Program-made: the position numbers and the translations under genes
Shown here: positions 11,187 through 22,212 of the stretch, in pieces
Position numbering within the stretch: the stretch's first letter is position 1
How the letters are laid out: the number at the start of each line of letters is the position of its first letter
The notes under the pieces: model-generated
Database searches by the model: none
Seen by the model: only the letters and a program-made list of their open reading frames with translations
Told to the model about the DNA's origin: nothing
DNA from: Ochotona curzoniae
Taxonomy: Eukaryota > Chordata > Mammalia > Lagomorpha > Ochotonidae
Reading direction: 5' to 3'
DNA: 64,000 nt
Assembly (NCBI RefSeq): GCF_017591425.1
Contig: NW_024466004.1
Coordinates: forward strand, 35,156,501-35,220,500

Positions 11187-11485
11187 TTTTTTATTTATTT
11201 ATTTTTATTTGAAAAGCACAACTTCAGAGAAGGGGAGAGAGAGAAATCTTCCATCTACTGCCTCACTCTGCAAATGGCTGCAATGGCCAGAGCTGAGCCA
11301 ATCCGAGGACAGGAGCCAAGAGCTTCCCCTGGGTTTCTCAAATGGATACAGAAGCCTGGGGACTTGAGCCGTTTCCTGCTGCTTCCCCAGGAAATAGCAA
11401 GCAGCTGGATGGGAAGTAGAGCAGTCTATAAAACACTCTTGTCCAAACCGGGTGCAGGCACCTTTGCCTTCCAGGCCACAGTGCT
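11187..11485 (-). mobile_element. CSINE, diverged
   Basis: Begins 'ttatttatttatttttatttgaaaagc' and carries the complement of the usual body (catctactgcctcactctgcaaatggc, ctgagccaatccgagg). It is older than the CpG-bearing copies. Confidence 0.85.
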
Positions 11486-11689
11486 GAGGATGGCAATTTT
11501 TGAATAGAACTTTTGCACTGTGTAAACTTGGTATCATGATTCATCAACAAATCTTAGAAGAACCAACAAAAATGCTAAAGAAATATAGGAAAATGTAAAA
11601 CCTACATGAAACAAAAAGTACTTTATGAGGTGTCATACCTATGGATTTGGTAGGTTTAGCATTCTGTATAATCAGAACACTCTAAACTG

Positions 11690-11860
11690 CCTAAACACTC
11701 TACTTCTCAGATCACAAAGCCAACATCCTGAGAGACACAATGTACATTTACAAGAAGCTCAGCAAATCCCAGGCAGGCTGAATAAGAACTGTGTCTAGGG
11801 AAATCATAGTCACATTGCTAAAACCAAAGCGAGATATCTGAACTCATTCAGAGAGAAACA
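11690..11860 (+). mobile_element. L1 ORF1 remnant
   Basis: Sense L1-like string: 'tttacaagaagctcagcaaa', then 'aatcatagtcacattgctaaaacc', then a 'cattcagagagaaacag' segment, matching the order of an internal ORF1 part. It is short and decayed. The surrounding 11486-12062 is otherwise unassigned. Confidence 0.55.
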
Positions 11861-12062
11861 GCACAATATTTAATACTGCAGAGTAAACCACAGATTTCAC
11901 ATCATAAATCATGAAAACAAGGTGGTAATAGGTCAGTACTTTTAAAGAGGTTGTAAATGTATTCAGTAATGAAAGTAAGTTGAAGATATTTTCAGAGAAA
12001 TTAAAAAAAAATGAAAGGAATTAGCAGCTGTTGAAACTACCCCATTTAAAAAGAAGGCTCAG

Positions 12063-12372
12063 GGGTTGGTGCTTTGGCATAGCAGGGGAGTCCACAGTCT
12101 ACAGTGCAACATGCCATATGGATGCCGGTTTGAGTCTCAGGTGCTCCTTTTCCATTCACCACACCTAGGAGAGCAGTGGAGAATGCTCAAGTGCTTGACC
12201 CCTATACCCATGTGGAAAAACTAGAAGAAACTCCTGGCTCCTGGCTTAGGTTTGGTGTGGCCCCTGCTGCTGTGACCATTTAGGAACTGAACCACTGGAT
12301 GGAAGACCTATATCTGTTTCTGTCTCTGTGTCTTTCTTGGGTGTGTGCACTTTGCCTTTCAAATAAATAACA
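12063..12372 (+). mobile_element. CSINE, old subfamily
   Basis: Head 'ggggttggtgctttggcatag', B-box-like 'ggtttgagtctcagg', body and tail 'tttcaaataaata'. It differs from the CATATGGG-type copies and resembles the older lagomorph C repeat. The tail grades into a (CA)n repeat. Confidence 0.82.
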
Positions 12373-12376
12373 CACA

Positions 12377-12419
<43 letters not shown>
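12373..12419. repeat. (CA)n microsatellite
   Basis: About 23 CA units directly after the CSINE tail. A-rich SINE tails commonly seed such repeats. Confidence 0.97.
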
Positions 12420-12421
<2 letters not shown>

Positions 12422-12694
12422 CTCAAGAAAGTCTTATAGCCTAAAATGAGTGAATGCTTATTTGCCTGCTCATGCTGCTATCTATAAGTGCTGAGAAGCG
12501 CAGGTTACCAAAAGGAGCCTTTGGTTAATGTAAACCTTAAAATCTTTCCTTTTTTGTTTCGCTTACCTCACTTCCAGACTGGTACTTTCCCCTTTAAAAT
12601 AGGCTATTTGCATCTATTTCTTGATCTCAGTGTCAAACTCTGGGGGAACAGAAAGTACAACACTGGAATAACAACATTTTTCTTATGCATTTTT

Positions 12695-12785
12695 TTTTCT
12701 GAAAAATCTGCTAATCTCTGTCTTTCCATCTTTCTTTGTAACCCTGACTTGCAAGTAAAAATAAATAAATCTTTCAAAAAATGAA
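12695..12785 (+). mobile_element. CSINE 3' fragment
   Basis: Only the pyrimidine block (ctctgtctttccatctttc) and the tail AAAAATAAATAAATCTTTC are present, i.e. a 5'-truncated copy. Confidence 0.65.
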
Positions 12786-13981
12786 CAAATAGAAAGAAAA
12801 TTTTAAAATGAAAATATATCCAGATTCATTTGAATTCCAAATCCAGTATGACAGTGCAAAAGTCCAAGATTCCTTTCCTCTCTTCAGAAGCTGGAGTTTA
12901 GACTTCCTTGTGGCCTTGGTATTATAAGTCATGTGCCCTCTAAACTTCATTATAAAGTCCAATCAGAGACTTGAGAATCTACCCAACATTTCAATAAATT
13001 CCTTCTCTACTTAGCTGTGCAATGCAGGATCTGTTGTTTGCTGCTCTAAATTATGCCTCATTTTTGTCTTAATCTCCTGAGGCACTGGGGGAGTGTTGTT
13101 AACTAAAACACATCTTTACCCACTGGACCCACTAATGAAATTGGTATTAGATAGAAATTAATAAGTGGATATTTAATACACTTCAAGAATGTCTTTTGTA
13201 GACAGTCTGACTATAGGTGCCTGGCACTTTCTATAAGCAGAGAGAATTGGAGCCTATGCTATCCAATGATAGCACTCAGCGGTTTTGTAAGTCTGAAAAT
13301 CCTATTGAGATAGTTTGTGGCAAGTGCAGCCCCAGCTACTAGGATAGTGCTTAAGCAAACCTCCAGGGGCCTTCAACTCTTACACTATCCTCCACACAAT
13401 GCATTAACATAATCAAAATTAATCTCCCTCCTGCAAAGAGTTTACAACTGCTATGACAACCAATGAAGTGAGTGTTCAGGGAGGAAAAAAAAAGAGGTGG
13501 ATCCCTAATTTTTAAAAAGACACAGCTCCTTTCCCAGAAATAAGATAATATGGCACCCAGATATTAACATACATTTGCTGGAATCCATGAATACAAAACT
13601 CCAACGGCACACAGGGCTGCTGTTAGTGGAGTAGCCTGCCCTTTACTGTTAAATAAAAATCTCTCAGTTTCACTTGGTTAGCCTGATGTTGGTTTCTATC
13701 TCATGTTGGATCTTAGGACCCTCCAGAAGCTGCAGTGACATGTGCAAGGTCCCCAACTCTCCAGTAACAGAGGCCAGAGCTCTTCTATGTACTTCTGTGT
13801 CCACAACACTTTTACCTCACTAATGAAATCATGCTGCTTCTTAAGTGGAAGAAACACTCTACTGATGTTTTATACAGCTTCATGAAAGCTCTGGAAAGGA
13901 AATGTTTAATATTTAGGACCACATAAGGGGGTTTGTAGGAGACCAGGGAAGAACAAAATATGTAGTTTAGAGGAAAAGAAT
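12786..13981. other. Unassigned; possible old LTR
   Basis: No exon seen. Around 13640-13690 an AATAAA is followed by 'ctctcagtttcacttggttag', a layout seen near the end of gammaretrovirus-type LTRs, but I could not find matching TG/CA ends or a target duplication. I leave it unassigned. Confidence 0.3.
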
Positions 13982-13994
13982 AAGATTTATTTGG

Positions 13995-14327
13995 GGGCCC
14001 AGTCCGATGGCATAGTGGTTAAAGTCCTCTCCCTGAGCACCCAGGATCCCATATGGGTGCCAGTTCTAATCCCGGCAGCCCTGCTTCCCATCCAGCTCCC
14101 TGCCTGCTTGTGGCCTGGGAAGGCAGTCGAAGATGGCCCAAGGCCTTAGGACCCTGCACATGCGTGGGAAACCCGGAGGACCTCCTGGTTCTTGGCTTCG
14201 GATCGGCTCAGCTCCAGCCATTGCGGCCACTTGAGGAGTGAGCCATCAGTTGGAGGATCTTCCTCTCTGTCTCTCCTCCTCTCTGTATATCTGGCTTTCC
14301 AATAAAAATTAATAAATCTTAAGAAAA
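13995..14327 (+). mobile_element. CSINE with 13-bp target duplication
   Basis: Near full-length. A-box-like TGGCATAGTGG at 14008-14018 and B-box-like AGTTCTAATCCC at 14062-14073, the internal RNA polymerase III promoter inherited from a tRNA. Exact direct repeats AAGATTTATTTGG lie at 13982-13994 and 14328-14340. Confidence 0.96.
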
Positions 14328-14424
14328 AAGATTTATTTGGAAGTTATTTTGCACCTCATAAAAGGAAAGAGAGTGGCAGGAGACAATCTTTAAGGGCCAG
14401 GTAGTTAACGTTTCCTCTGTTATC

Positions 14425-14751
14425 TTTTTTTTTTTTTTTTTTTTACGATTTATAATCAGATATACAGAGAGGAGGAGAGACAGAGAGGAAAATCTTCTGT
14501 CCAATGATTCACTCCTCAAGTGAGCGCAATGGTCAGTGCTGTGCCAATCCGAAGCCAGGAGCCAGGAACTTCTTCTGGGTCTCCCACGCGGGTGCAGAGT
14601 CCCAAAGCTTTGGGCTGTCCTCGACTGCTTTCCCGGGCCACAGGCAGGGAGCTGGATCGGAAGTGGAGCTTCTGGGATTAGAACTGGCGCCCATAAGGGA
14701 TCCTGGGGCATTCAAGGTGAGGACTTTAGCTGCTAGGCCACGCTGCCAGGC
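14425..14751 (-). mobile_element. CSINE with 11-bp target duplication
   Basis: Full-length minus-strand copy with a long T tract (complement of the poly-A tail) at 14425-14444. Direct repeats CCTCTGTTATC lie at 14414-14424 and 14752-14762. Confidence 0.96.
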
Positions 14752-15131
14752 CCTCTGTTATCCTTGTTATTGCTAGATATTAAATGTATATGCTGAATTG
14801 AAACCCTGGTTGGTTTGGGAACTTCATGCCTGGGTTAAATAATTTATAATATGAGGAAATTAATTTACAGTGTTTACAAAAGCAGAATCGCATGAAATGA
14901 ATCTTACTTTGGTCCAAAATAGGAATAGCCAATTTTATTATACATCTTTTTCTTGATCTCAGTTTTATTTGAATAAAATGTAGCTGAATAAGCACTCTGT
15001 AAAATTTTGTGTAACTGCCCAATGGACTTTCCCTAAATGAATATGATAGAGGGAGTTGTCAGGGGTACACTTGTGATTATTTGTGTAACACTGTCTCCTT
15101 AATAACTCCATTGTTTCTTCTGTATCTTTTT

Positions 15132-15471
15132 TTCTTTTTTAAAGATTTATTTTTGTTATTTTTTTTTTTATTGGAAAGGCGGATATACAGAGAGGAGAGA
15201 CAGAGAGGAAGTGCTTCCGTCCAATGATTCACTCCCCAAGTGAGCGCAACGGGCCGATACTATGCCGATCCGAAGCCAGGAGCCTCTTCCAGGTCTCCCA
15301 TGCGGGTGCAGGCTCCCAAAGCTTTGGGCTGTCCTCGACTGCTTTCCCGGGCCACAGGCAGGGAGCTGGAAGGGAAGCGGGGCTGCCTGGATTAGAACCG
15401 GCGCCCATATGGGATCCCAGGCGTGCAAGGCGAGGACCTTAACCACTTGCGCCACTGCGCCGGGCCCTGGC
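15132..15471 (-). mobile_element. Young CSINE with 16-bp target duplication
   Basis: Well preserved, CpG-bearing copy (CGCCACTGCGCCGGGCCC at its head end). Direct repeats TCTTCTGTATCTTTTT lie at 15116-15131 and 15472-15487. Confidence 0.96.
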
Positions 15472-15811
15472 TCTTCTGTATCTTTTTAAAATTCCTACAA
15501 TGATCAACATGTATTTCAAGGAAGTTAGTAATACATTACATTCTTAGGGTAAGAGTAAACACACGATCATTTTACAGCACATTTCTCATCAATTCTCATT
15601 TTAATATGATAGAGAATAGATTCTATGTAGTTCATAGATTGATTTCTAAGATTATAATGATGTGTCTCTTCTTTTTCTCCCTCCTTCCCTCTTTTTCAGT
15701 CCTTCCTTTTTCCTTGCTTCCTCCCTTCATTGCTTCTTTCTCTGTCTTGTTTCATTCTTTCTGCCTTTCTTTTCTTTTTTCCTGTTAAAAATTTGAGCTA
15801 ACATATACTTG

Positions 15812-16114
15812 TTTTTAAAGATTTATCTATTTTTATTTGAAAGGCAGAGAGAGTTACACAGAAAAAGTGAGAGAAATCTTCCATTCACTGATTCACTCCC
15901 CAAATGACTGCAACAACTGGAGCTGGATCCAAGATCTTCTTCCAGGTCTCCCATGGGGGTTACATGGGCCAGGCACTTGGGTCATCCGTCCCAGGCCATT
16001 AACAGGGAGCGGAATTGGATGTGGAACCGCGGGGACTACACACAGCACCCACATAGGAGGCTTGCATTGCTACACCATTGAGGCTTAGTTTGCTACACCG
16101 CAGTGCCAGCACTG
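15812..16114 (-). mobile_element. CSINE, old subfamily
   Basis: Begins 'ttaaagatttatctatttttatttgaaaggcag' and ends with complement of the head (acaccgcagtgccagcact). It directly abuts the target duplication of the LTR to its right. Confidence 0.85.
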
Positions 16115-16120
16115 AGATAA

Positions 16121-16551
16121 TGCGGGGTCTCCCTAACAGATTCCTGTAGCACCCCATTGCCAGAGGGAGTGAGCCTGCTGCCTGCCACCCAGCCTCCTGG
16201 GCCGTAAGAGACAAACAGATGGACAGGAGTTCTGTCTAAGCGGTTCCAGTTTATTAGGGAAATTCTTATATAGCAAAGGTTAGCCTCAGGCCAGGAATTT
16301 GAGGAATTCCAGGAGGGGAGAAACTAGGAGCCAATTTACTATGAGCATGACTGCAGAAGTCACCTTCCATAGGCCAGGGGTAGGTGAGCAAGATGGCCCT
16401 GGTTAATCAGTATTTCCTTGGAGCTATGTGACCCCTGCCCTGGTTCACGCCCAGGGCTCTGTCCTTGGCCGCCATCTTGCCTGCCAGTGACCTGGACTGT
16501 TAGTCCGCCATCTTATTGACTTAGTGACCTCTTTGCCCCTGAACCCCCACA
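16121..16551 (-). mobile_element. Solo LTR of an endogenous retrovirus
   Basis: A 431-bp unit with TG...CA ends (TGCGGGG at left, CCCCCACA at right; sense strand is minus). On the minus strand TATATA (16272-16267) precedes AATAAA (16255-16250) by about 12 nt, so the R region would be very short, as in betaretrovirus-like (class II) LTRs. A 6-bp target duplication AGATAA (16115-16120 and 16552-16557) fits the same class. No internal retroviral sequence remains, so this is a solo LTR left by recombination. The same family occurs at 22435-22854. Confidence 0.85.
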
Positions 16552-16689
16552 AGATAATATATTTTTAATTTACATTATAGTTAAATTATAGTTCAAGAAG
16601 TAAAAAGTAAAAAGATTTCAGTGGGAATATAGGTAAGGGCTACAAATAATAATCAAATGAAAAGGTGCCTCAATCATGTATAGGAAATT

Positions 16690-17170
16690 TAAAAATAATA
16701 ATCAAAATTTTAGTAATATAGTTTTGTCTTTCCATATCTGGGTTATTTCAATCAACATTATGTTCCCCAGTTTCATCTATTTTAATGCCAATCATAGAAT
16801 TTCATTCTTTTCTATAACTGAAAAATATTTTTTGTATACATACGCCACAGTTTCTTTACCCATTCATCTAATGCTGGACACTTTAACTGATTCTATGTTT
16901 TGACTATTGTGAACAATGCTGCGGTGAACACTGTGGAGCAGGTATCTCTTTGATACAGTTTGTTTGCATCTTTTGATTGTTCTCTATGCTATGCAGAAGT
17001 TTGTGAGTTGGACATAGTCCCTCTGGTCTGCTTTTGTGGGCTGCACTTTGGTGATCTTTTCCAAGAAATAATTCTCACCTGCCTCGCTAGCTTGACCTGT
17101 TTTCCCTACATTTTCTTCCAGCAACTTTGTAGTCTCAGGTCTTAGAGTTGGGCCTTTGAGAAAATTATAT
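16690..17170 (-). mobile_element. L1 ORF2 3' remnant
   Basis: Antisense L1: 'ttcatctattttaatgcc', 'ttctttacccattcatctaatgctgg', 'attgtgaacaatgctgcggtgaac', then after a deletion near 16965 'ctatgctatgcagaagttt' and 'tcttttccaagaaataattctcacc', 'ttttctt-ccagcaactttgtagtctcaggtctta'. The order fits the last third of ORF2 read backwards, with a few hundred bases missing. Confidence 0.85.
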
Positions 17171-17299
17171 TTTTAGCAAATAAAGTGAAAAAAACAAAGC
17201 CCAGGAAAGTTAGGGTGAGTGCTGGCACACTCTTTGGTTTCCTTTAGTGCTTCCCAGGTTGGAAGCTATTTTTATATCCTTTGCTTCTCATTAAAATTT

Positions 17300-17440
17300 T
17301 AATTCCCTACAATAGCCCTGAGGAAGGACTTAAATGTTTATCAAAAATCTTAGAATGAAAATGATAAAGCTCAAAGAGCTTAGATGGTGTGCTCCAGGTC
17401 ACAGAGCTAGTAAAAGCTTCCTCTCCCACATCAGAAGCAG
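17300..17440 (-). mobile_element. MIR SINE remnant
   Basis: 'caatagccctgaggaagg', then 'gaaaatgataaagctcaaagagctta', then 'ctccaggtcacagagctagta' match the antisense-type MIR order. Confidence 0.7.
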
Positions 17441-17529
17441 AGTGAGGCTGCTGCCCTCTGTAACATCAGAATGTTCACAGAGAAAGAAGAGCCCTGGGGA
17501 GCTTCCTCTAATGACCCACCCACAGGAGC

Positions 17530-17790
17530 TGAACAGCACAGATTGCTTTCTACTTTCAACTCTCATTGCACTTACCATCTGTAAAATCCACTTGAGCTCT
17601 TCCTCATATTTTGCCTTGCCTTGTTTTTATGTGTTTAGTAAGGGAATGATTGTATGATAAATGTAACTCTGAAATTACAGAAAAAAATATTACCAAAAAA
17701 AAAAAGAGTCTAGACTAGTATTCTCCAAATTCTCACAAAATTTAGCACAGTACTATGCATATAAATAAATTTTATTTGCATGGTAGCTTG
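17530..17790 (+). mobile_element. L2 LINE 3' remnant (tentative)
   Basis: Strings such as 'cattgcacttaccatctg' and 'agcacagtactatgcatataaataaat' follow the order of the L2 3' end. Strong divergence prevents firm limits. Confidence 0.45.
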
Positions 17791-19346
17791 GAGAGTACAG
17801 ACATTGTCTTTAAGAGGAGAAAATAGAAGATTTTAGTGAAATGTGAGTGAAAGTAGGTCAAGGACATCCTTACCTATTGAGTTCTTTGTCATCGTTTCAG
17901 TCAACACACTCATCCCCTTTACCTTCCTGTTACGCATGTCCATCTCAGACATCACCCTGGACCAACCTAAAGTCAAATTCCCTTACTCCTTACATTGGTT
18001 AGGCCATGGATAGTGTTGTAAGCAGCAGGAAAATTAACTTACACTTGCTAAAATAATAAAGTGTATTTAGAGTTAAAAGTCCAAAGATAAGACTAATTTC
18101 AAATGAGGTTTGATCTTATACCTCAAATGTTATAAGCCAGACCATGTTTGTTTGTCTTTCCATTCTGCTTCATTCTCAAGCCAAACCCTGGTGATTCCAA
18201 GATGCTTGCTCACAGATCTTTCTTTAATCACATGTATCAAGAAAAAGTAAAAATGTGCCCCAGTGTTAACAAGTCCTAAGTCATGTGTCCAACATTGAAT
18301 CAATTATTCTGACCAGGTAAATAAATATTAATATGCTTACACTCAGTCCCATGTTTCATATTGGAACTAGAAATGGAATATACTTCTCTAGAATTACAAG
18401 GATCCCCCCCAAAAATTGGTGACTGCAATAGAAATAACTAACACATGAATTCTGCTTTGCTTTGTCTTGGATAATAGGCATTATTTGAAGAAACCAACCA
18501 TGTGAACTTTACCAATGAAAATTTATGATCTCCAATTTTTGTTATTATATTCTTATTACACTGATTATATTCCACACTTTCTACTCTATACTAGATGAAT
18601 TTCCTCAATTTACTACCTTGATGAAATATCTTGCTTTATAAAAGTGAAGGAAAAAAACTGCTTCAAACCAATATGATTTTATTATTTTCCCATTTTGCTC
18701 CTCTCACAATCAAACACTTGAGATCTAAACATAATGTAAACCATGATAAACCAGGACAAAGTTACTGTGCCTTTCATGAATCAATAAACTTCTCCCTGTC
18801 TCAGTTAATAATGTTGATTATTACTACATTACCTCTAGACTGTCTTTCCTATGGATGTTAACGTATCTGAACATAGAAATATCCTCACTTTGTGGTATGG
18901 AGTAAATCCCTATTTCACTAGATTTCCCTTGAAATTACCCCAATCAAAGCTCAAATTTCATAGTATAAAAATTCATTCTAATCCAGTCTTACTAAAACTC
19001 CCTTCAGTTTCTCAGAATGAGTTCTTCCCACTCACAGTGAATAATACAATCAATTCGTTCAACTAAAAGTGTACTCCTGTTTGTCTTGGCTGGAGGATAT
19101 TGCCAGACTCCCTAGTACCCATGGAAGTATCCACTGATGTCCATTGAAATAGCATTGATTTTCTCTTGTATTATGTCAACATCCTCAACAGGATTTTTCT
19201 TATACCTAATCTTGTTTCCTGCAATTATCAACGTGAGTGTTCTTGTTAGAGTTATCCTTCTGACACTCATATCTGCTTCAGTTGCTCCACGCGTCCATAT
19301 TCCCAAAAGTGAAGTTCAAACATCTTAAGCTATTTTGTCTTAACTT
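17791..19346. other. Unassigned intron-like DNA
   Basis: About 1.5 kb without a recognisable exon or young repeat. Some segments (18.6-19.3 kb) have the pyrimidine-rich look of decayed LINE sequence but I cannot place them. Confidence 0.4.
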
Positions 19347-19680
19347 AAAAAAAAAAAAAGATGTATCTATTATTATTAGAAAGGCAGATTTACAGAGAAG
19401 AGTAGAGATAGAAAGAAAGATATATCTGCTGGTTCACTCTTCAAATGGCTGCAAAGGTCAGCAAAGCTGAGCTAATCCAAAGCCAGGAGCCAGGAGCTTT
19501 TCTGGGTCTCCCATGGAGGTGCAGATTCCCAAGAACTTGGAAATTCTCTGCTGCTTTCCTAGGCCCTAAGCAGGGAGCTGGATGCAAAGTGGAGCAGCCA
19601 GCTCACAAACAGGTGCCCAAATGGGAAGCTGATGTTTAAAGGTGGAAGATTAATCTGTTGAGTCATTATGCCAACCCCAG
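19347..19680 (-). mobile_element. CSINE, diverged
   Basis: Body contains complements of the standard CSINE segments (ggttcactcttcaaatggctgca, ctgagctaatccaaagccagg, ccctaagcagggagctgg). The left end is an A-run followed by 'gatgtatctattattatta', so the tail region has been altered. Confidence 0.88.
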
Positions 19681-19829
19681 GCACCTTTCTTGATCAGTTC
19701 CCCAGCCATAGCTCCTGTGTTATCAGTCACTACCTCCTTAACTCTAGCTCCGTGTACCAGCTTTGAGGAATTGCAAATAGCTATTCCACAACATTTTTCT
19801 GAACTCTTAACATGTCCTTTAGACCTTTC

Positions 19830-20110
19830 TCAATGTCCAGGAGTCTTCTTCAGCTGGCTAACTTTTATTTGTTCTTAAAGATTTGTCTTACTAATAGCTT
19901 GTTCAAACAGTTCTTCCTCTATGAAGATTTCTTAAATTCTGGGGATTGCTAGTCTATGGTAGTTGTTTATTTCTCTCATATGCATATTACATTGCTCTGT
20001 AGTTACTTGTCTTTAAGGTTATCAACTTCTTGAGTTGTAGAACCTTGTTTTGCCAATCTTCATGTCCTCTGGATATGGATCCCAGGCAAGATCTTCCTTT
20101 TTTGTTGTTT
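19830..20110 (+). mobile_element. L2 LINE 3' remnant
   Basis: 'cagctggctaacttttatttgttctt', then 'ttcttcctctatgaagatttctt', then 'attgctctgtagttacttgtctttaag', then 'ttgagttgtagaacc' reproduces the order of the L2 3' region (ggctaactcc..., cttcctctgagaagcc..., gcacttatc..., ctccttgagggcag). Confidence 0.65.
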
Positions 20111-20126
20111 AGAAATGGAAATTGTG

Positions 20127-20353
20127 CCCCGGGCAGTGGCACAAGCCTGTCGTCCCAGCTACTCCCGAGGCTGAGGCCAGAGGATTGCTTGAGTCCAGGA
20201 GTTCTGGGCTGTAGTGCGCTATGCTGATCAGGTGTCCTCATTAACTTCAGCATCAATATGGTGACCTCCTGGGAGACAGGGACCACCAGGTTGCCTAAGG
20301 AGGGGTGAACTGGCCCAGGTTGGAAACAGCAGATCAAAATTTCCGTGCTGATC
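20127..20353 (+). pseudogene. 7SL RNA retropseudogene, tail-less
   Basis: About 225 nt closely follow 7SL RNA, the RNA scaffold of the signal recognition particle, from its 5' end: 'gggcagtggcacaagcctgt', 'cccagctactcccgaggctga', 'cttgagtccaggagttctgg', 'tagtgcgctatgctgatcag', 'catcaatatggtgacctcct', 'accaccaggttgcctaagga', 'gtgctgatca'. The last 60-70 nt of the RNA are absent and no A tail follows. A perfect 16-bp direct repeat AGAAATGGAAATTGTG flanks it at 20111-20126 and 20354-20369. It keeps the whole central S domain start, so it is not an Alu or B1, which lack that part. It is a pseudogene: substitutions and 3' truncation exclude function. Confidence 0.95.
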
Positions 20354-20369
20354 AGAAATGGAAATTGTG

Positions 20370-20694
20370 GGGCCTGGCACAGTAGCCTAGAGGCTGAAGT
20401 CTTCACCTTGCACGCACCAGGATCCCATATGGGCACCAGTTCTAATCCTGGCAGCCCCGTTTCCCATCCGACTCCCTGCTTGAGGCCTGGGAAAGCAATT
20501 GAGGATGGCCAAAGCTTTGGGACCCTGCACCTGCATGGGAGACCTGGAGGAGGCTCTGGGCTCCTCGGTTTGTATTAACTCAGCTCCAGCCGTTGAGGCC
20601 TTTTGGGGAGTGAATCAACAGATGGAAGATCTCCCTCTCTGTCTCTCCTCCTCTCTGTATATCTGACTTTGCAATAAAAATAAAATAAATCTTA
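20370..20694 (+). mobile_element. CSINE abutting the 7SL pseudogene
   Basis: Full-length copy (GGGCCTGGCACAGTAGCC head, GATCCCATATGGGCACC block, tail AATAAAAATAAAATAAATC). Its first base follows directly on the right target repeat of the 7SL pseudogene. After its tail lies AGAAATAAATTATT (20695-20708), a decayed version of the same target sequence. Confidence 0.95.
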
Positions 20695-20708
20695 AGAAAT
20701 AAATTATT

Positions 20709-22212
20709 CAAAGTAATTAAAAATTGAATTCCTATTCAGCATTCCTACTAAAAAAACTCAAACTCCTTTTTCTCTCTTTACACTCACATACACAACCCCC
20801 AGCAATATAAAACAACAATGCCCTTTTCTGTGATGACAGAAAAATGAAAACACTTTGTGTTACTGCATTGAAATACATGAGAAAAGTAATTTTATAAATG
20901 GAAAAGGTTACTTATCTCACAGTTTTGGTGGCTAAAGAGCAACGAAACAGATGCTGGCTCTGGAGAGGGCCCAAGGCTGGCGGTGGGACCAGGCTCTGCG
21001 AGAGTCATATGACAAGGAAGAAAGCAGATAGACAGGGCAGGTGTCAAGTCGGGATTTAGGAATACTTATTTTCATCTGAACAACTTTCCAAAATCATCCC
21101 CCAGTGACCCAAGCCCTCACCTCATAAGGTTCCACCACTATCTGTAGGTTCTCAATAAGTATGTGTTCAAGAATTAATAAAGAAATCAATAAATAAAGTG
21201 AAAAAATGGAAGAATGAATTAATACCAAAAGGTGGAAAGCACCTTGACCACTGTATTTGGAGATGGAAATGAATCCTACGGGTAAGCACCCTCAAGAAAT
21301 TTCATGCTTTCACAAACCTAAATTTCTGTACTGGTCGTAGTCTTTGCCTTCCTTCTGATAGAGGATACCAGCTGAGAGAACTAATTAGAATGAGAAGATT
21401 CAGCTCATCAAAGGAAGACATGTGGAGCAGGAGACAAAATCAGGCCATCAATTACATGTGTGAGAAGAGATATTTCCGTAAGGCTTCTCAGCCCATTTGG
21501 CCTACGATGTTAACTTCCCTTTTTTCAGACAACCCCTTCTAGCTCTAGCTTCAATTTTAGCTTCAGTTTTTTTTTTTTAACCTAGGGCCCATTACATGCA
21601 CTATATTGTTGCTGCAAATTAAAATCCACAGGGAGTAGACATGCACTGTGGTTTTATTTGCCAGTGTAAGTACAGTGTGACTCACATCCTCCCTTTGGGG
21701 GAACCTTAGCTGGGTGAAACTTTTCCAGGACTCAACTTCTTCTGAACAACTTTGTTGCTAAATATACAGGAATTCAATCAAAAGCCAATTAAATCAAAAC
21801 TGGATAACTTAACCTGTAGATCTAGACCTATTTAGTGTGTCTTATGTGCAGGGATAACAAATGTTCCTGGATTCCATGAAGTCATTTCTAGTTTTGAAGA
21901 CAGTATTTCATATTTCCTCCATTTGTTCATACACTACAAGGTACTGAAATAGTCTTTTAAGTAATAATGACTTAATTCACTAAATTCGCCAGTAAATACA
22001 GTAGTGTAAAAGTTTTCAGGAACCCACAGTATTTCAGGAGGGAGAAATTTGGGAATACACAGGATCAAAATCAAACATTGTCCCGAGTTCTTAAATTTAT
22101 GTTAATACCGCAGAATATGATTCCATTTATGAACCTATCTCAAAAAGTTTGTAGACAAATGGAATTGGACATTTTGGTTCCAAAAAAATGAAACTCATGT
22201 GCAGTGTAATTT
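20709..22212. other. Unassigned intron-like DNA
   Basis: No exon recognised. The segment 20915-21180 has the style of an old dispersed mammalian repeat ('ttatctcacagttttggtggc') but I cannot name it. Confidence 0.35.

Noticed and set aside
13080..13790. Third LTR
   Set aside because: AATAAA and a plausible U5-like stretch are present, but no TG/CA ends, no inverted termini and no target duplication could be found.
13995..14073. tRNA gene
   Set aside because: A- and B-box-like motifs are present, but they belong to the head of a CSINE; no cloverleaf or anticodon arm is maintained.
20127..20353. Alu or B1 element
   Set aside because: The copy contains the central 7SL region (tatggtgacctcct, ccaccaggttgcc) that Alu and B1 lack, and Alu is primate-specific.
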